Source: an uncultured Lachnospiraceae bacterium (GTDB taxonomy: Bacteria; Bacillota; Clostridia; Lachnospirales; Lachnospiraceae). Taken from it: a stretch of DNA of 64,000 nucleotides. Position numbers and translations under genes: made by a program. The notes beneath the pieces are model-generated. The model saw only the letters and a list, made by a program, of their open reading frames with translations. It was not told the origin of the DNA and did no database searches. Location: contig CAJUIP010000004.1 of the NCBI GenBank assembly GCA_910586315.1, forward strand, positions 1 to 64,000, written 5' to 3'. This document shows positions 1-8,470 of this stretch, in pieces (within the stretch, counting starts at the first letter, position 1; each line of letters opens with the position of its first letter).

Positions 1-3
1 AGG

Positions 4-47
4 GCGGGCTTAGAGCCCGCGTCCCGAGCCACCCGTTTTACGGGTGG
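4..47 (+). repeat. Two tandem perfect hairpins, possible IS200/IS605 right end
   Basis: Positions 4-20 form GCGGGC-TTAGA-GCCCGC and positions 29-47 form CCACCCG-TTTTA-CGGGTGG, both perfect stems with five-base loops. Adjacent subterminal hairpins of this sort are typical of IS200/IS605-family right ends and of the TnpB-associated omega RNA scaffold. No transposase lies inside the window; it would have to be left of base 1. The alternative is an ordinary double terminator, although no U-run follows either stem. Confidence 0.4.
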
Positions 48-337
48 TGGCGACTCAAAAGCTTTACTGTATGCCCACAAAAGTATCATTTCCATCCCAG
101 AGAGCAGCAAAGATGAAATGTTTGAGCAAACGAGAAAAATTCCTGCGTGAACATGGCGCTCTGAATGGCGATACAACAAAACGGTCAGACGTATATAAAA
201 ATATGTATCGGAAGATCAACAAAAATGACCGGTTAGCGGCCGGGTATACGATGGAGCAGTAGTATCGACATGCGTTTTTAGACGCAGCAAGAAAATTCGT
301 AGAAAATCAGCAAAAATCGGTAGATATGAAAGTATAA
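44..337 (+). pseudogene. Possible degraded ORF with an internal amber stop
   Basis: A reading frame opens at GTG 44, is interrupted by TAG at 260-262, and continues in the same frame to TAA at 335-337. The product is basic (one segment reads KREKFLREHG) and I do not recognise it. No good ribosome site precedes it, because the start lies inside the second hairpin. It could be a gene fragment left beside the putative insertion-sequence end, or chance. From 338 to 525 I see only a TATAAT at 344-349 that could serve the next gene, with a weak -35. Confidence 0.22.
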
Positions 338-525
338 ATTTGCTATAATGGCAAATTAGGGGCATTCGTGAATAAGCAGTTATACGATTATAACAGCACA
401 TAAGAATTAAAGGAAAGATAAAGAAATCTTATTATTGAAATATGGCAGCCGATTAAAGAGGAGCTAAATTGAAACGAATGTCTCAGCATTTTTATACTGT
501 AAACGAAGGATTTGGAGGCATTTCT

Positions 526-1491
526 ATGAAAAAGTTATTACTGACATTGTTTTTGAGTATTCTTCTGCTGTCTGGCTGTGGCGCAGGGGATGGCACTGCT
601 TCTCCGACTGCCGGGACAAATCAGCCAGGTGAAAGCACGTCAAATCCGGAACAGACAGCACTCACAAAACAGGCAGAGAGTATGGGACAAGAAGAAAGAT
701 CGGAGCCGGAAGAAAACTTGGGGAAGGAAGAAAGCTCAAAGCAGGAAAAAAGCCAGGAGCCGGAAGAAAGCCAGAAGCAGACAGAAAACCCAGAGAAAGC
801 AGACGTCTCCGGCATCTATACCGATAAGCAGGGGACGGCGGATGTCTACAGCCAGCTGACACTTGCACTGCAGGCGGACGGAACGTATGCGGCAGAAATT
901 GGCATCTACCGCACTACGGAATTGGAGGGCACGGCAGTCTGGGAGGAAGACACGCTCCGCTTTACGAGCGAAGATCCCTATGTACTGGCGGATATTTCCA
1001 TCATTGATGGAAAGGCAAAAGCGGCATTCATCACAGACGCCGCCGGAATTCTGGCCGGGGATGTCTATTCCTTCCCTGACGGCGCGCCGGATAAAACGGA
1101 GGAAGGACAGGCCGCATCGAAACCGGGCCTTTCTGATGAAATCGCCATGGAGATTTCTTATGCCGAGGAGCAGGAGAAGGAAGTGGAGAAGAAGCAGCGT
1201 GAGGCCGTCACGCAGATGGAAATGAATATAACCGCGACAGAGATGTATCGGCTGTGGGACGATACCCTCAACGCCGTGTGGAAGCTGTTGGAAGCGAATT
1301 TAAGTGAAGCGGACATGGAAGTTTTGCGGAAAGAGGAAAGAGAATGGATTGCATCCAAGGAAGCAGACGTGCGGGAAGCCGGGCTGGAGAATGAGGGCGG
1401 AAGCCTGCAGCCGTTGGTGGAAGCAATGGAAGCGGCAGAACTGACGAAAGCAAGGGTATATGAACTGCAAGAATACGCAGAGGGAAAGTGA
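526..1491 (+). CDS. Lipoprotein with C-terminal LprI/DUF1311-like domain
   Basis: A 321-residue secreted lipoprotein. The start is ATG 526, preceded by GGAGG at 514-518; an upstream in-frame TTG at 469 has no comparable site and would bury the signal peptide. Residues 1-18 are a type II signal peptide ending in lipobox LSGC, with Cys18 as the lipidated residue. Residues about 38-100 are a Glu/Lys/Gln/Ser-rich spacer that should hold the fold off the membrane. A beta-rich segment follows (about 105-190). The last 90 residues, starting near MNITATEMYRLWDDTLNAVW, match the pattern of the LprI N-terminal/DUF1311 family, whose best known member inhibits lysozyme. The function here is inferred from the domain only. 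It is a single gene, convergent with the MarR gene. Confidence 0.7.
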   Translation: MKKLLLTLFLSILLLSGCGAGDGTASPTAGTNQPGESTSNPEQTALTKQAESMGQEERSEPEENLGKEESSKQEKSQEPEESQKQTENPEKADVSGIYTDKQGTADVYSQLTLALQADGTYAAEIGIYRTTELEGTAVWEEDTLRFTSEDPYVLADISIIDGKAKAAFITDAAGILAGDVYSFPDGAPDKTEEGQAASKPGLSDEIAMEISYAEEQEKEVEKKQREAVTQMEMNITATEMYRLWDDTLNAVWKLLEANLSEADMEVLRKEEREWIASKEADVREAGLENEGGSLQPLVEAMEAAELTKARVYELQEYAEGK

Positions 1492-1550
1492 GCCGAAAGC
1501 GGCCGAGAAACGGGAAAAGCCGGGAGCCGGGCCGCCTGCGTCATAATTCC

Positions 1551-2045
1551 TCACTGGCGCTCCGCGTCCAGGGCGCGGGTGAGCGACATGACAATGCGGG
1601 CGCAGGTTTCGATCTCATCGCTTGAGAAGGAGTCAAGAAGTTCCATATAGTTCAAATAATGCTCTGTATCATAACGGGAATGGAAGCCGCAGGCCAGTTT
1701 TCCCGTTTCTGTCACATACAGGTTGCTGATACGATGATTTTCCTTGTTGGCGGATTTGGTGATCAGGCCGTAGCCGGACAGAACTTTGATTCTCTGAGAG
1801 ATGGCTCCTTTGGTGCGGAAAAATTTGGCGGCAAGTTCCTGGGAGGAGATGCCGGGGTTCTCATTGATGGCGGACAGAAGATGGATTTCGATGGGATAAA
1901 GCCGCACATCCAATCCCAGAACTTTATTTAAGCCGTAATCCCGCGGCTGGCTTTCATATTCGTGGCTCACCAGGGAGTGGAGCATGAGGTTATCCTGAAG
2001 CTTACCGATCGCATTAAGTTTTTTGACATTTTCCATATCTATCAT
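1551..2045 (-). CDS. MarR-family transcriptional regulator
   Basis: 164 residues, the usual size for a MarR dimer subunit. Residues about 55-115 hold the winged helix: the segment reads ENPGISSQELAAKFF, then GAISQRIKVLSGYGLI as recognition helix and a basic wing. The start is ATG 2045 with GGGGAG just upstream on the minus strand; a TTG eight codons earlier overlaps that site and is less likely. It is divergent from the enoate reductase operon, and the two promoters share three related palindromes, so autorepression and repression of the operon are likely. MarR proteins usually release DNA on binding a small aromatic or lipophilic ligand, which would suit a substrate of the flavoenzyme. The ligand cannot be read from sequence. 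Confidence 0.85.
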   Translation of the reverse strand: MIDMENVKKLNAIGKLQDNLMLHSLVSHEYESQPRDYGLNKVLGLDVRLYPIEIHLLSAINENPGISSQELAAKFFRTKGAISQRIKVLSGYGLITKSANKENHRISNLYVTETGKLACGFHSRYDTEHYLNYMELLDSFSSDEIETCARIVMSLTRALDAERQ

Positions 2046-2098
2046 ATCAAAATCTCCCCTAAAATCCAATTTTAAAGTTTTAGCTCTAAACTAAAATA

Positions 2099-2127
2099 AG
2101 CATAATAGAAAGCAGGAAAAATGTCAA
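2099..2127 (-). promoter_or_regulatory. Sigma-A promoter of the MarR gene
   Basis: On the minus strand, TTGACA (2127-2122) is followed after 17 bp by TATGCT (2104-2099). The start point falls near 2092, inside the first operator palindrome. Confidence 0.65.
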
Positions 2128-2134
2128 TATTTTC

Positions 2135-2163
2135 TTGACATTTCTGCTATTGCATGCTAATAT
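2135..2163 (+). promoter_or_regulatory. Sigma-A promoter of the enoate reductase operon
   Basis: A near-consensus TTGACA (2135-2140), 17-bp spacer and TATAAT-like TAATAT (2158-2163). The predicted start point near 2170 lies immediately upstream of the operator at 2177-2193. The -35 elements of the two divergent promoters are only 7 bp apart, so both genes share one short control region. Confidence 0.75.
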
Positions 2164-2275
2164 TGAGCTAACAAATAGTTTAATACTTAAACTTAAAAAC
2201 AAAAATGACAGCATACGGCTGTCTATATTTTAGACATTTTAGTTTAATGATTAAACTTAAAAAGGAGGTTCCATT

Positions 2276-4303
2276 ATGAGAACAAAGTATCCCAGCTTGT
2301 TTCAATCCCTTATGATCAGAGGAAAAGTGCTCAAGAACCGTGTCGTATCGTCTCCTCACAGCGGAGGTCCCAACTTGTATGAGGCAGGTGACGAAGGGTT
2401 TTCCAATCTTTCCGAGACAGCGGCCCGCTACTTCGCAAATATCGCCAGAGGAGGAGCGGCAATCGTAAATACCGGACATCTTGGAGTGGATCCGAGATAT
2501 TATCTGGGGAGCAACTGCGAGCATTTTAACTTTTTCACAGAGAAGACGCTCCATGAGCACCAGCTTCCGGTAATGCACCAGATGACAGACCTGATCCATT
2601 CCTTTGGCTCTCTGGCAAGCATTGAGTTAAACCACTGCGGCCATTTTGGAACTTCCGTGGACGGCGGTCCGCTTTTGGGACCGGTGGATAGGGTAATGGC
2701 AAACGGTAAGCTCGTAAAGGCTATGGAGAAAGAGGAAATGGACCGTGTTGCAGATTACTTTGCAGACGCGGCCCTGATCGGAAAGCGCGGCGGATTCGAT
2801 ATCGTAAACGTCCATGCAGGCCATAATTGGCTCCTGGGAGAGTTTTTCTCCCCGGTGGAAAACACGAGGACGGATGAGTATGGAGGAAGCGTGGAGAACC
2901 GGGCCAGATTCCCGAAAATGGTACTTGACCGTATCCGTGAGCGTGTAGGCGACGATATGATCATCGCGGTCCGCTTCAGCGTTACCGAGGATATCGAGGG
3001 CGGAATCACTTTGGAGGATGCCATGAAGACCATCGAGATTCTGGATGAGACGGCAGACTTAATCCAGTGTTCCGCCGGTATGATACACAGCGAGTTTTCC
3101 GAGGGCCATACCTTCCCGATGCAGTATATGGAGCACGGATGCAACGCCATTTTTGCAAGGGAAGCAAAGAAACACGTGAAGCATGCAAAGATTGAGGCGA
3201 TCGGCGGCATCAACGAGCCGGAGATGGCGGAGCGTCTTATCGCGGAGGGGTATTCCGATCTGGTTGGTATGGCGCGTTCCTTTATCGCGGACCCGGACTG
3301 GGCACAGAAGGCGAGGGAAGGCCGCGATCTGGATATCCGTCCCTGCATCCGCTGCCTGCGCTGCTTAAACTATGCGAAGCCGCCGCAGACGGGAACCAGT
3401 ATCTGCACTGTGAATCCAAGGAGAGTTCTTCCACATCCCCTTCCCCCGGTTTCCACAAACCGTGTAAAGAAAGTGGCGGTTATCGGCGGCGGCCCGGCCG
3501 GCATGCAGGCGGCATCTGAGATTGCAAAGAATGGCCATCAGGTGACCTTATTTGAAAAGAGCGGTGCGCTCGGCGGGCGTCTTTCCTTCTCTGATTACAT
3601 GGTATTTAAGGGCGACATCAGGCGCTACCGGGACTATATGATTCACCAGGTGGAGAAGGCGGACAACATCGAAATCCGTCTGAATACGGAGGCGACGCGG
3701 GAGGTGCTGGGAGACCAGTGGGATGTGGTAATTGTGGCAGTCGGCGCTGCGCCGTTTGCTCCGCCGATTCCCGGAAAGGACCGTGAAAACGTATTTCATG
3801 CCGGAGAGATCTTTGGTCAGGAAGAGAAGCTGGGAGAGAAGATCGTCATTGTCGGCGGCGGCCAGGTGGGCTGTGAGGAGACCGTCTATCTACAGTCCAT
3901 GGGCAAACACATTGAGGTCGTGGAGATGGCATCCGAGCTGATTCCGGAGGGAAAGCAGACGCCGGAGGAACGGTTCTGGACCTTATTCTTCATGGAGCAT
4001 GCGTTCGATATGAAGAGGAGAGACCTGACGAAGGCAGAAAAAATCGACCGGGTTCACATCCACGTAAAGTCCCGCTGCCTGGAAATTACCGACAAGGGTG
4101 TCCTTATTGAAAACGCAGACGGAGAAAAGAAGCTTCTTTGTGCGGATTCCGTCATCCTTGCAACGGGCTTCCGTCCGGATGAGCAGGCAAAGAAAGTCTT
4201 TGAGGATACCGCCTTCGATGTAATCACCATCGGAGACAGTTTGAAGGCAGGAGACCTTTTACAGACCAGCTCCACCGGTCTTTACGCAGCGCTCCGTATA
4301 TAG
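2276..4303 (+). CDS. FMN/FAD/4Fe-4S enoate reductase-type oxidoreductase (old yellow enzyme family)
   Basis: 675 residues with the architecture of 2,4-dienoyl-CoA reductase, enoate reductase and BaiCD/BaiH. Residues 1-350 form an FMN-binding TIM barrel that contains HAGHNWLLGEFFSP and TRTDEYGGSVENR, both hallmarks of the family. Residues about 356-378 carry the iron-sulfur cysteines in CIRCLRC followed by a fourth Cys. Then come an FAD-binding VIGGGPAGMQ motif (near 403) and an NAD(P)H-binding VGGGQVGC motif (near 525). Such cytoplasmic enzymes reduce activated C=C bonds. It has a strong AAAGGAGG ribosome site and heads an operon with an AbgT transporter and a dipeptidase under MarR control. 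The substrate is unknown; calling it a bile-acid enzyme would overreach. Confidence 0.88.
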   Translation: MRTKYPSLFQSLMIRGKVLKNRVVSSPHSGGPNLYEAGDEGFSNLSETAARYFANIARGGAAIVNTGHLGVDPRYYLGSNCEHFNFFTEKTLHEHQLPVMHQMTDLIHSFGSLASIELNHCGHFGTSVDGGPLLGPVDRVMANGKLVKAMEKEEMDRVADYFADAALIGKRGGFDIVNVHAGHNWLLGEFFSPVENTRTDEYGGSVENRARFPKMVLDRIRERVGDDMIIAVRFSVTEDIEGGITLEDAMKTIEILDETADLIQCSAGMIHSEFSEGHTFPMQYMEHGCNAIFAREAKKHVKHAKIEAIGGINEPEMAERLIAEGYSDLVGMARSFIADPDWAQKAREGRDLDIRPCIRCLRCLNYAKPPQTGTSICTVNPRRVLPHPLPPVSTNRVKKVAVIGGGPAGMQAASEIAKNGHQVTLFEKSGALGGRLSFSDYMVFKGDIRRYRDYMIHQVEKADNIEIRLNTEATREVLGDQWDVVIVAVGAAPFAPPIPGKDRENVFHAGEIFGQEEKLGEKIVIVGGGQVGCEETVYLQSMGKHIEVVEMASELIPEGKQTPEERFWTLFFMEHAFDMKRRDLTKAEKIDRVHIHVKSRCLEITDKGVLIENADGEKKLLCADSVILATGFRPDEQAKKVFEDTAFDVITIGDSLKAGDLLQTSSTGLYAALRI

Positions 4304-4325
4304 GAGAAGAAGGAGGATACATTCA

Positions 4326-5861
4326 ATGGAAGAAGTTAAGAAGAAGAACTTATTTACCAGATGGCTTGATGGAATTGAGCGGGTGGGAAATGCACTTCCC
4401 CACCCTGCTACGATATTTTTGATCCTGACCGCGGTGCTTTTGGCAGTTTCCGCCATTTGCGCCGGCGCCGGCATCTCGGCAACCTTTCAGACGGTCGATA
4501 CCAAGACCGGGGAAACCATAGAGAAGACCGTAGCGGCCGTTTCCCTGCTTTCCCGCGAGGGCTTTCTCCATATGCTCACCTCAGTGGTTAAAAACTTCAC
4601 GGGATTTGCGCCTTTAGGAACGGTCGTGGTCAGCATGATCGGCGTCGGCGTGGCAGAAGGTACCGGACTGGTCGGTGCCGTCATGCAGAAGACTGTCATG
4701 TCCGCGCCCGAAAAGCTGGTGACAGCAGTGTTGGTATTCATCGGCGTCATGGCAAATGTGGCCGGGGATGTGAGCTATGTGGTGCTAATTCCCCTGGGCG
4801 CGATTGTATTTATGGGCTTTGGAAAGCATCCGCTGGCAGGGCTGTACTGTGGTTTTGCAAGCGTGTCCGCCGGATATCTGGGAAATCTGGTTTTGAGTAC
4901 CAGCGACCCGCTTCTGGCCGGAATCACTCAGGAGGCGGCGCGGCTGTTTGACCCGTCCTATGAGGTACTTCCGACGGCAACCTATTTCTTTTCTGTGGCA
5001 TCTGTGCCGATGCTAGTTGTGATCGGAACTCTGGTCACAGAGAAAATCATCATTCCGCGGGTTGGTGAATATCACGGCGAGGGCCTTTCCATGGAGCCGT
5101 TAAACGACAGGCAGAGAAAGGCGCTTAAGCTGGCAGGGCTTTCCCTCCTTATTTATGTAGCCGTCATCCTGTGCCTTCTCATTCCTCATGACGGAATCTT
5201 AAGAGGGGAAAATGGAAGCATTGCAAGCTCTCCGTTTATGAGCGGCCTGATTCCGCTTATGATGTTGTTTTTCCTGATTCCCGGCATCGTGTACGGCGTT
5301 GTGGCGGGAACGGTAAAATCCGATAAGGACGTGGCGGCCCTGGTGGCAAAATCTTTATCCAGTCTTGGCGGATATCTGCTGCTGGCATTTGTGGCTTCCC
5401 AGTTTATTGACTATTTCAGCTTTTCCAATCTGGCGACCATCATCGCCATCGGCGGCGCAAACACGTTGATGAAGATTGGGTTTGTGGGTCTGCCTTTAAT
5501 GCTCTGTTTTATTGTGGTTTCTTCCCTGATCAACCTGATCATGGGTTCCGCCAGTGCAAAATGGGCGCTGATGGCTCCCGTGTTTGTTCCGCTTTTCATG
5601 CAGTTTGGCATCAGCCCGGAGTTTACCCAGTGCCTGTACAGAATCGGGGATTCCTCTACCAATATTATCACCCCGCTCATGTCCTATTTCCCGATGATCG
5701 TGGCTTTTGCACAGAAGTATGATAAGGAGGCCGGAATCGGAACCATGATCTCCATGATGCTGCCTTACTCTCTGTGTTTTCTTGGAGGCTGGATCGTGAT
5801 GTTAATTATCTGGTATGTTCTCGGCCTTCCGGTTGGACCGATGGCGCCCATTTATATGTAA
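4326..5861 (+). CDS. AbgT-family transporter
   Basis: 511-residue polytopic inner-membrane protein beginning with the family-typical stretch WLDGIERVGNALPHPATIF. About ten to twelve hydrophobic segments are visible, with the conserved region GDSSTNIITPLMSYFP near residue 450. AbgT members import p-aminobenzoyl-glutamate or related small dipeptide-like compounds, and some export sulfonamides. The gene starts 22 bp after the flavoenzyme, and the next gene is an Xaa-His dipeptidase whose ribosome site begins at the AbgT stop codon. Import of a dipeptide-like or acylated amino acid followed by cytoplasmic hydrolysis is the simplest reading. The real substrate is not determined. Confidence 0.88.
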   Translation: MEEVKKKNLFTRWLDGIERVGNALPHPATIFLILTAVLLAVSAICAGAGISATFQTVDTKTGETIEKTVAAVSLLSREGFLHMLTSVVKNFTGFAPLGTVVVSMIGVGVAEGTGLVGAVMQKTVMSAPEKLVTAVLVFIGVMANVAGDVSYVVLIPLGAIVFMGFGKHPLAGLYCGFASVSAGYLGNLVLSTSDPLLAGITQEAARLFDPSYEVLPTATYFFSVASVPMLVVIGTLVTEKIIIPRVGEYHGEGLSMEPLNDRQRKALKLAGLSLLIYVAVILCLLIPHDGILRGENGSIASSPFMSGLIPLMMLFFLIPGIVYGVVAGTVKSDKDVAALVAKSLSSLGGYLLLAFVASQFIDYFSFSNLATIIAIGGANTLMKIGFVGLPLMLCFIVVSSLINLIMGSASAKWALMAPVFVPLFMQFGISPEFTQCLYRIGDSSTNIITPLMSYFPMIVAFAQKYDKEAGIGTMISMMLPYSLCFLGGWIVMLIIWYVLGLPVGPMAPIYM

Positions 5862-5874
5862 AGGAGACTCATGT

Positions 5875-7305
5875 ATGGAATTTGTTTTAAATCCCGAAGT
5901 ACCCATCGAAAAATATTTTGAAGAGATGACGAGAATTCCCCACGGCTCCTTTCATGAAAAGGAGTACAGCGACTACCTTGTGCGTTTTGCCAGAACCCAC
6001 GGGCTTTCCTGGGAGCAGGATGCCATCGGGAATGTGGTAATCCGGAAGGGAGGGACGGCCGGCTATGAAGATCATCCGGTCATGATTCTCCAGGCCCACA
6101 TGGATATGGTTTGGGCAAAAGACAGCGGCAGCGGCCATGATTTCGAGAAGGAACCATTAAAGCTTTATATGGAGGACGGTTTCCTTTATGCGAGGGGAAC
6201 CACTCTGGGGGCCGACGATGGTACAGGAGTTTCCTATATGCTGGCGATTCTGGAATCCGATACCATTTCCCATCCGCCGTTAGAGTGTATTTTCACGGTT
6301 CAGGAGGAGGTCGGCATGTTTGGTGCAAGTTTCCTGAACAAGGAAGGTTTGAAGGGCAGAAGGTTTTTAAGCCTGGACGACGGCGGCGCCGTATCCACAA
6401 TGATTGCCGCAGCTGGCGGTATGCGGATGGAACTTAAGATTCCCGCCGGGAAGGAACGGTGCGGGTCTGCCGGATATGAAATTGCAGTCAGCGGCCTTCT
6501 TGGAGGACATTCCGGCTCCTGTATTTCCAAAGAACGCGGAAATGCCATAAAACTTGCGGCGAGGCTGCTTCATGAGCTGAAAAAGGAGATTTCTCTTCGG
6601 CTGGTATCCATTGACGGCGGAGAAAAAGAAAATGCGATTCCGAGAAACTGTGTGGTCACATTCGCTTCCTCTGAGACGCCGGAAAATATCAGAGAAGCCG
6701 CAGAACGGCTTTTTGGACAGCTGAAGGAGGAATTAAAGGATACGGACGGCGAAGCGGAGTTTTCATGGAAGGAAACCAGTGTATCACAGGCCCTTTCAGA
6801 GAACGTGACGGAACGGGTGTTAGAGCTTCTTTATCTGCTTCCCACCGGCTTAAGAAACAGGAATCTGAAGCTTCATGTGCCGGAGGCTTCGGAAAATCTG
6901 GCTGTGGTTTACACCAATGACGAGGAAATCGTTGTGAACTACTCGCTGCGTGCAGCATCCGAAAGCCGGATGGAAAGCATGGCAGAAGAGCTCCGGCTGC
7001 TTGTTAAGGCATTTGGCGGAACATATGAGGAAGGAGCCAGATATCCGGCGTGGCCCTACAGGGAGGAATCCGAAATGCGGAGAAAGCTTGCGGAGGCTTA
7101 TCGGAAAAAAACAGGAGAGGAATTACAGCTGGTGGCTGTCCATGGAGGCGTAGAGTGCGGAATTTTCGCGTCTGCGATTCCGGATATGGATATCATTACG
7201 TTTGGTTCCCGTGGTCTGGATGTCCATACGCCAAGGGAGCATCTGGACCTTCAATCCTTTCATGACTGCTTTGAGATTGTGAAGGAGCTTTTAAAGAGTC
7301 TTTAA
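5875..7305 (+). CDS. pepD: Aminoacyl-histidine dipeptidase, M20 family
   Basis: 476 residues, the normal length for PepD-type Xaa-His dipeptidases. ATG 5875 is preceded by AAGGAG at 5861-5866; an in-frame start at 5815 would overlap the transporter and lacks a site. Metal and catalytic motifs are in order: QAHMDMVW (HxD, residues about 76-83), GADDGTG (near 115), QEEVGMFG (catalytic Glu pair near 143), the dimerisation-domain GGHSGS, and a late HGGVECG that supplies a metal ligand. It is a cytoplasmic two-metal peptidase with broad dipeptide specificity. Its position after the AbgT transporter suggests it processes the imported compound. Confidence 0.9.
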   Translation: MEFVLNPEVPIEKYFEEMTRIPHGSFHEKEYSDYLVRFARTHGLSWEQDAIGNVVIRKGGTAGYEDHPVMILQAHMDMVWAKDSGSGHDFEKEPLKLYMEDGFLYARGTTLGADDGTGVSYMLAILESDTISHPPLECIFTVQEEVGMFGASFLNKEGLKGRRFLSLDDGGAVSTMIAAAGGMRMELKIPAGKERCGSAGYEIAVSGLLGGHSGSCISKERGNAIKLAARLLHELKKEISLRLVSIDGGEKENAIPRNCVVTFASSETPENIREAAERLFGQLKEELKDTDGEAEFSWKETSVSQALSENVTERVLELLYLLPTGLRNRNLKLHVPEASENLAVVYTNDEEIVVNYSLRAASESRMESMAEELRLLVKAFGGTYEEGARYPAWPYREESEMRRKLAEAYRKKTGEELQLVAVHGGVECGIFASAIPDMDIITFGSRGLDVHTPREHLDLQSFHDCFEIVKELLKSL

Positions 7306-7453
7306 AAATCGAAAGGCGGAGACTGCTTTTTAAGAATAGGATCCTGCAGCTCTTTTGTATTTTACTGGAATTGCGTGCGTATGTATGGTAAAATAATGAT
7401 GTCTGGCAATTCAATAACCGGAATTTTAGGATAAGGAAGTGAATACTTGTAAA

Positions 7454-7567
7454 ATGAATACAGGCAATGAATTACTGAAAAATCTGGATAAATTGTACAC
7501 GGCAGAATTAGGCGCAGAGCGCGTGAAAAGAAATGAAATATACAAAATGGGCTTTGAGGTAATTTGA
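7454..7567 (+). pseudogene. Truncated DUF3781 gene stub
   Basis: The 37-codon frame reads MNTGNELLKNLDKLYTAE then LGAERVKRNE before running out of similarity and stopping at 7565-7567. I recognise this as the conserved amino terminus of the DUF3781 family, which normally continues well beyond this point. The rest is missing and the stub abuts the next gene, so it is probably a deletion remnant. No function can be assigned. The rest of 7306-7569 contains nothing else I can support. Confidence 0.5.
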
Positions 7568-7569
7568 GC

Positions 7570-8127
7570 ATGGATGTGAAAACAGATTCAGGGAATGCTG
7601 CACGAAAACGATGGTATTTCTTTGCCGTTTTTTGGCCCTTGGCATGCTTTATTTTTGCAGGAATTATAATTTCTCAACCTGGCCGTGAAATGGACGAACG
7701 CATTGCCGATGCAGGGTTTACAATAATTCCGCTGATTTTCTTTGCGATAGGCATGCATATGCAATGGCGGTTACTGAAAGAACGTTCACGTGCTACTGTT
7801 TTAACGAAAGCCGTTGTTGCCGCTGTGGATAGAAAAGTGGGAATAAGAGAAGGAAACAGACGAAACTACTTCCCTCAATACGAGTTTCAGGTGAAAGAAA
7901 AGCAATATCGTGTCAAATATTCAACTGGGTATGGGCATAGTTATGTAAAAACAGGACAACAGGTAGATTTATATTATGATCCTGAAAACCCTAATTTATT
8001 TTATGTTCCAATCATACAAAAGCATGATAAGCGCTGGGCATCGCTTCTATGTGGAGTGGGAGTGATTTATCCTCTAATTGGTTTGCTGGCTCCACAGATA
8101 AGGGCATTTGTTTCATCGCTGTCTTAG
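7570..8127 (+). CDS. DUF3592 membrane protein
   Basis: 185 residues. Two hydrophobic helices lie near residues 15-38 and 50-65, and a third near 160-178. They enclose a soluble beta domain with YEFQVKEKQYRVKYSTGYG and VDLYYDPENPNLFYV, the pattern of DUF3592 proteins (YxPxVxYxYxVxGxxY followed by VxYxPxNP). The start is ATG 7570 with GAGG 11 bp upstream; a TTG at 7564 is possible. The role is unknown. It directly follows the DUF3781 stub, and codon use is somewhat more AT-rich than in the flanking operons. Confidence 0.65.
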   Translation: MDVKTDSGNAARKRWYFFAVFWPLACFIFAGIIISQPGREMDERIADAGFTIIPLIFFAIGMHMQWRLLKERSRATVLTKAVVAAVDRKVGIREGNRRNYFPQYEFQVKEKQYRVKYSTGYGHSYVKTGQQVDLYYDPENPNLFYVPIIQKHDKRWASLLCGVGVIYPLIGLLAPQIRAFVSSLS

Positions 8128-8207
8128 AAGATACAGATTCTTTATCAATTCGTGTGTCTGTTTAAGGACAGGACATCTCCCCGCCGCTTAAGCTTAAGGG
8201 AAAGAGC

Positions 8208-8236
8208 TTGAACTTTATTAATAAATATAATATAAT
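8208..8236 (+). promoter_or_regulatory. Sigma-A promoter for the hemerythrin-receiver gene
   Basis: TTGAAC (8208-8213), a 17-bp AT-rich spacer and a consensus TATAAT (8231-8236). The expected start point near 8243 gives a transcript leader of about 228 nt before the ATG at 8471. Confidence 0.65.
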
Positions 8237-8242
8237 AGAACA

Positions 8243-8470
8243 ATAATTGCTCAGCAGAGCTGTGAATTTTCTGCACCGACTAAGGATTAATTCGTCTGGA
8301 GGGCAAAAATCCGGCCGGACAATTACGTATGACAGACAGAAAAGGATAGGTGCTTCGGGTGCGGAAAACGATTCCTGACTGGGCATATAAGAAATGCGAG
8401 AGTATCCGCTAAATAAGGAAAGGGGAGGCTGCCGAAATGGTTTTTTCATTTTGGGCAGTGAAAAATTGTT
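8243..8470 (+). promoter_or_regulatory. Long structured leader of unknown class
   Basis: The 228-nt untranslated leader contains a stem GTCTGG/CCGGAC (8294-8320), a GGTGC-TTCG-GGTGC segment, and a last hairpin with arms at 8427-8440 and 8447-8458. The only Shine-Dalgarno-like sequence (AGGGGAGG, 8421-8428) overlaps the base of that last hairpin and is over 40 nt from the start codon. It does not fit the c-di-GMP-I, c-di-GMP-II or other riboswitch consensus I can recall. Two blocks (8301-8312 and 8319-8327) recur in the leader of the carboxypeptidase gene at 29712. Confidence 0.4.

Larger units (their letters stand above)
2076..2257. promoter_or_regulatory. Three 17-bp MarR-type operator palindromes
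   Basis: Related inverted repeats sit at 2076-2092 (AGTTTTAGCTCTAAACT), 2177-2193 (AGTTTAATACTTAAACT) and 2241-2257 (AGTTTAATGATTAAACT, a perfect palindrome around the central G). The first lies on the predicted start point of the MarR gene. The second lies just after the predicted start point of the divergent operon, and the third just before its ribosome site. The shared half-site is AGTTTAAT. The placement implies road-block repression in both directions by the adjacent MarR protein. Confidence 0.7.

Noticed and set aside
2276..4303. Naming the flavoenzyme as bile-acid BaiCD or BaiH
   Set aside because: The architecture is shared by the whole enoate/dienoyl reductase family, and no other bai gene is nearby.
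8243..8470. Cyclic-di-GMP riboswitch before the hemerythrin-receiver gene
   Set aside because: The GEMM core (GCAAACC...GGGACGCAAAGCC type) is missing and the class II pattern does not fit.
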